Below are positions 62,230-64,000 of a stretch of 64,000 nucleotides of DNA, one piece after another. The stretch is taken from the NCBI RefSeq assembly GCF_016587375.1, contig NZ_BNJG01000004.1, positions 310,001-374,000 of the forward strand, in the 5' to 3' direction. The notes below the pieces were generated by a model. It saw only the letters and a program-made list of their open reading frames with translations, had not been told where the DNA came from and did no database searches. Numbering within the stretch: position 1 is the first letter of the stretch; each line of letters starts with the position of its first letter. The position numbers and the translations under genes are program-made. This stretch comes from Ktedonobacter robiniae (GTDB taxonomy: Bacteria > Chloroflexota > Ktedonobacteria > Ktedonobacterales > Ktedonobacteraceae).

Positions 62230-64000
62230 TTACACGTCCAGTTCCTTGATCTTACGCGAGTGTTCCGCCAGGAAAACGCGACGGCGTTCCGCGTTTTTAT
62301 CCTCCATCAGCTCAGTCACCAGCTTCGCCGCCAGGACGCCATCCTCCATTGTTACCCGCTTGAGCGTACGCCGTGCCGGGTCAAAGGTGGTATCGCGCAG
62401 TTCCTTCGGGTTCATCTCGCCCAGACCTTTGAAGCGCTTGAACTCCAGGTTCTGCGCGTCGGCATGGGTACGTACAAAGCGCTCACGCGCCTCGTCATTG
62501 AGCAGCCAATGCACCTTGCCCTTATACTTGACGGAGAACAGGGGGGGACAGGCAATATACACATGCCCTTGCTCAATCAGATCGCTAAACTCCTGGTGGA
62601 AAAGCGTCAACAGGAGGCATTGGATATGCAGGCCATCGACGTCCGCATCGGTCGCGATAATAACCCGGTTAAATTTGAGACGGCTAATATCAAATACATC
62701 GCGTGTGCCAGTTCCCAGCACATTGATGATCGTGCGAATCTCTTCGTTCTCGACGATACTCTTCAAATCGGCCTTGGCCACGTTCAGGGGTTTGCCCTTG
62801 AGCTTTAAGACGGCCTGGAACTCGGAGAAACGCCCCTGACCGGCGCTACCACCCGCCGAATCGCCCTCGACGATAAAGAGTTCCGCGCGCGAAGCATCAC
62901 TAGTATTGCAACGCAGGAACTTCTTTGAGAGCGAGGTGTCGATCATCTCATTGTTCTTCTTAGTGCCCGCCCGCGCCAGCTCCTCCACCAACTGAGCCTC
63001 ATTGCGCGCCTTCTGCATCTGCTGAATTTTCTTCAGCCACTCTTTCCCGGCCACGCTATTCTTCTCAAACCAGTCCTTCAACCCCTCGTCAACGACTGAA
63101 CGAACGATGCCTTCAATGGGAGCATTGTTCAGGCGATCCTTGGTCTGGCCCTGGAACTGGGGGTTGGTCAGCTTGACCGAGATCACGATGTTTAGGCCCT
63201 GTTGAATCACCTCTGGTTTAAAGCCATCACGTTCGCGATTCTTGATCACGCTCAGCTTGATGGCATAGTCATTGATGACCTTGGTTAAGGCGGCCTTAAA
63301 CCCGCTTTCATGCACGCCACCATCGCGCGTACGCACGGCGTTGGCATAGCTATAGAGCGCGGTTTTATACCCTGTGGTAGGCTGGAGCGCAACCTCGACC
63401 GAGACATCGTCCTTCTCTTTGGCGATGCCAAGCACATGCTTAAACATGGGGGTATTCGTCCCAGAGGAGAGATCACGCACATAGTCTGGCAGACCCTCAC
63501 GCGAATAGTACACGCGCCGCACCTGCTCGTTGAGGCTCTCATCCCAGGCCTCAAGATGGAAAGTCACACCGCGATTGAGATAGGCAGAGGCCTTCAAACG
63601 GCTATCGATGGCTTCAAGAGAGTAGTAGACATCGGGATCAAAGATGGTGCGGTCATACGCCCAGCGCAGCTGGGTACCGTGTAATTTTGGGTCACAAGGC
63701 TCAATGTGGTGTGGCAGCGCGGTACCACGACTAAACGACTGGGTAAAACACTGTCCATCCTTCCAGATGGTCAATTCTAGCTTCTCTGAAAGGGCATTGA
63801 TGACGGTCGAGCCAACACCATGCAGACCACCTGCAGTCTTGTAGGCACCTTCAGCGAATTTGCCGCCTGAATGAGGTACTGTCAGGATAACCGTTGCCGC
63901 GGGCAGGTAATCCCCCTGGTAAAGCATAAGGTCAAAGGGCATACCTCGTGCTTCGTCACGTACCGTGACCCAGCCCTCCCGATCTATCGTTACCCAGATC
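62230..64000 (-). CDS. Type II topoisomerase subunit B (GyrB/ParE), C-terminal part
   Basis: Open from base 64000 on the minus strand and ending at 62230, about 590 residues of the C-terminal part. Visible are the end of the ATP-binding region (GGLHGVGSTVINALS), the transducer domain, the TOPRIM motif FIVEGDSAGGSAGQGR and the metal site ATDADVDG (followed by LHIQCLLLTL), and the FKGLGEMNPKELRDTTFDP tail. The N-terminus lies outside the window. It overlaps no other gene and ends four bases before the A subunit, in one operon. The DVDG-LHIQ sequence differs from the usual SHIRT, a possible sign of ParE or a lineage-specific variant. Confidence 0.94.
   Translation of the reverse strand, partial: IWVTIDREGWVTVRDEARGMPFDLMLYQGDYLPAATVILTVPHSGGKFAEGAYKTAGGLHGVGSTVINALSEKLELTIWKDGQCFTQSFSRGTALPHHIEPCDPKLHGTQLRWAYDRTIFDPDVYYSLEAIDSRLKASAYLNRGVTFHLEAWDESLNEQVRRVYYSREGLPDYVRDLSSGTNTPMFKHVLGIAKEKDDVSVEVALQPTTGYKTALYSYANAVRTRDGGVHESGFKAALTKVINDYAIKLSVIKNRERDGFKPEVIQQGLNIVISVKLTNPQFQGQTKDRLNNAPIEGIVRSVVDEGLKDWFEKNSVAGKEWLKKIQQMQKARNEAQLVEELARAGTKKNNEMIDTSLSKKFLRCNTSDASRAELFIVEGDSAGGSAGQGRFSEFQAVLKLKGKPLNVAKADLKSIVENEEIRTIINVLGTGTRDVFDISRLKFNRVIIATDADVDGLHIQCLLLTLFHQEFSDLIEQGHVYIACPPLFSVKYKGKVHWLLNDEARERFVRTHADAQNLEFKRFKGLGEMNPKELRDTTFDPARRTLKRVTMEDGVLAAKLVTELMEDKNAERRRVFLAEHSRKIKELDV

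Noticed and set aside
1..64000. tRNA, rRNA, CRISPR array, transposase or phage genes
   Set aside because: I looked through the intergenic gaps and gene products and saw none; the only repeats are palindromes.

Overview
The window is most likely chromosomal DNA of a Ktedonobacteria-type member of the Chloroflexota. This is inferred from gene content, not from a marker-gene search. The signs are Ser/Thr kinases next to WD40 proteins, FHA-domain redox proteins, Tat-type sugar-binding lipoproteins, an LLM-type oxidoreductase, family 10-like glycosidases, an S53 peptidase, and moderately high G+C. I see no rRNA, tRNA, CRISPR array, transposase or phage gene.

Layout. 1-778: 5' part of a Ser/Thr kinase that runs off the left edge. 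1093-3690: SDR dehydrogenase plus IlvD/EDD-type dehydratase, a probable sugar-acid pathway. 3733-6504: a permease-GGDEF-HD fusion. 6628-7942: a small secreted Tyr/His-rich protein and a PAP2 phosphatase. 8127-13423: a three-gene redox operon (FAD/FHA oxidoreductase, cNMP/polyferredoxin, di-haem membrane protein). 13643-15639: two oxidoreductases. 15885-17719: a kinase-like protein without the HRD motif, overlapping a WD40 protein. 18308-21008: grpE-dnaK. 21619-25420: a nucleotidyltransferase and a three-gene ABC exporter. 25852-29447: a coiled-coil protein, an amidohydrolase and a GH3 enzyme. 29665-34105: two paralogous glycosidases flanking bioY. 34173-37441 and 43472-46676: two CUT1 sugar importers lacking ATPases, the second facing a LacI regulator across clear operators. 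38143-41950: Nudix, membrane protein, PLP enzyme and lactone oxidase. 46990-53576: DUF4349 lipoprotein, RluA-type synthase, PAC2 protein, CoA-binding protein and nitronate monooxygenase. 53699-59615: membrane protein, HtrA-like protease, S53 peptidase, Ycf48-like protein and DUF4342 protein. 59704-64000: a type II topoisomerase pair, the B subunit running off the right edge.

Two window-wide patterns stand out. First, many intergenic gaps hold a long, perfect or nearly perfect inverted repeat (arms up to 36 bp), each with a mostly unrelated sequence and usually just after a stop codon. They look like terminators but are far longer than needed, and several have little or no loop. Second, seven genes are broken by what looks like a single missing base in a G/C run. 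In each case adding one base restores a full-length family protein, so these are probably sequence errors rather than decayed genes.

The most novel candidate is the 8127-13423 operon. It would carry electrons from NAD(P)H through FAD and many Fe-S clusters to a membrane protein with two H-x13-H helices, with cyclic-nucleotide-type and FHA domains built into the electron-transfer proteins.
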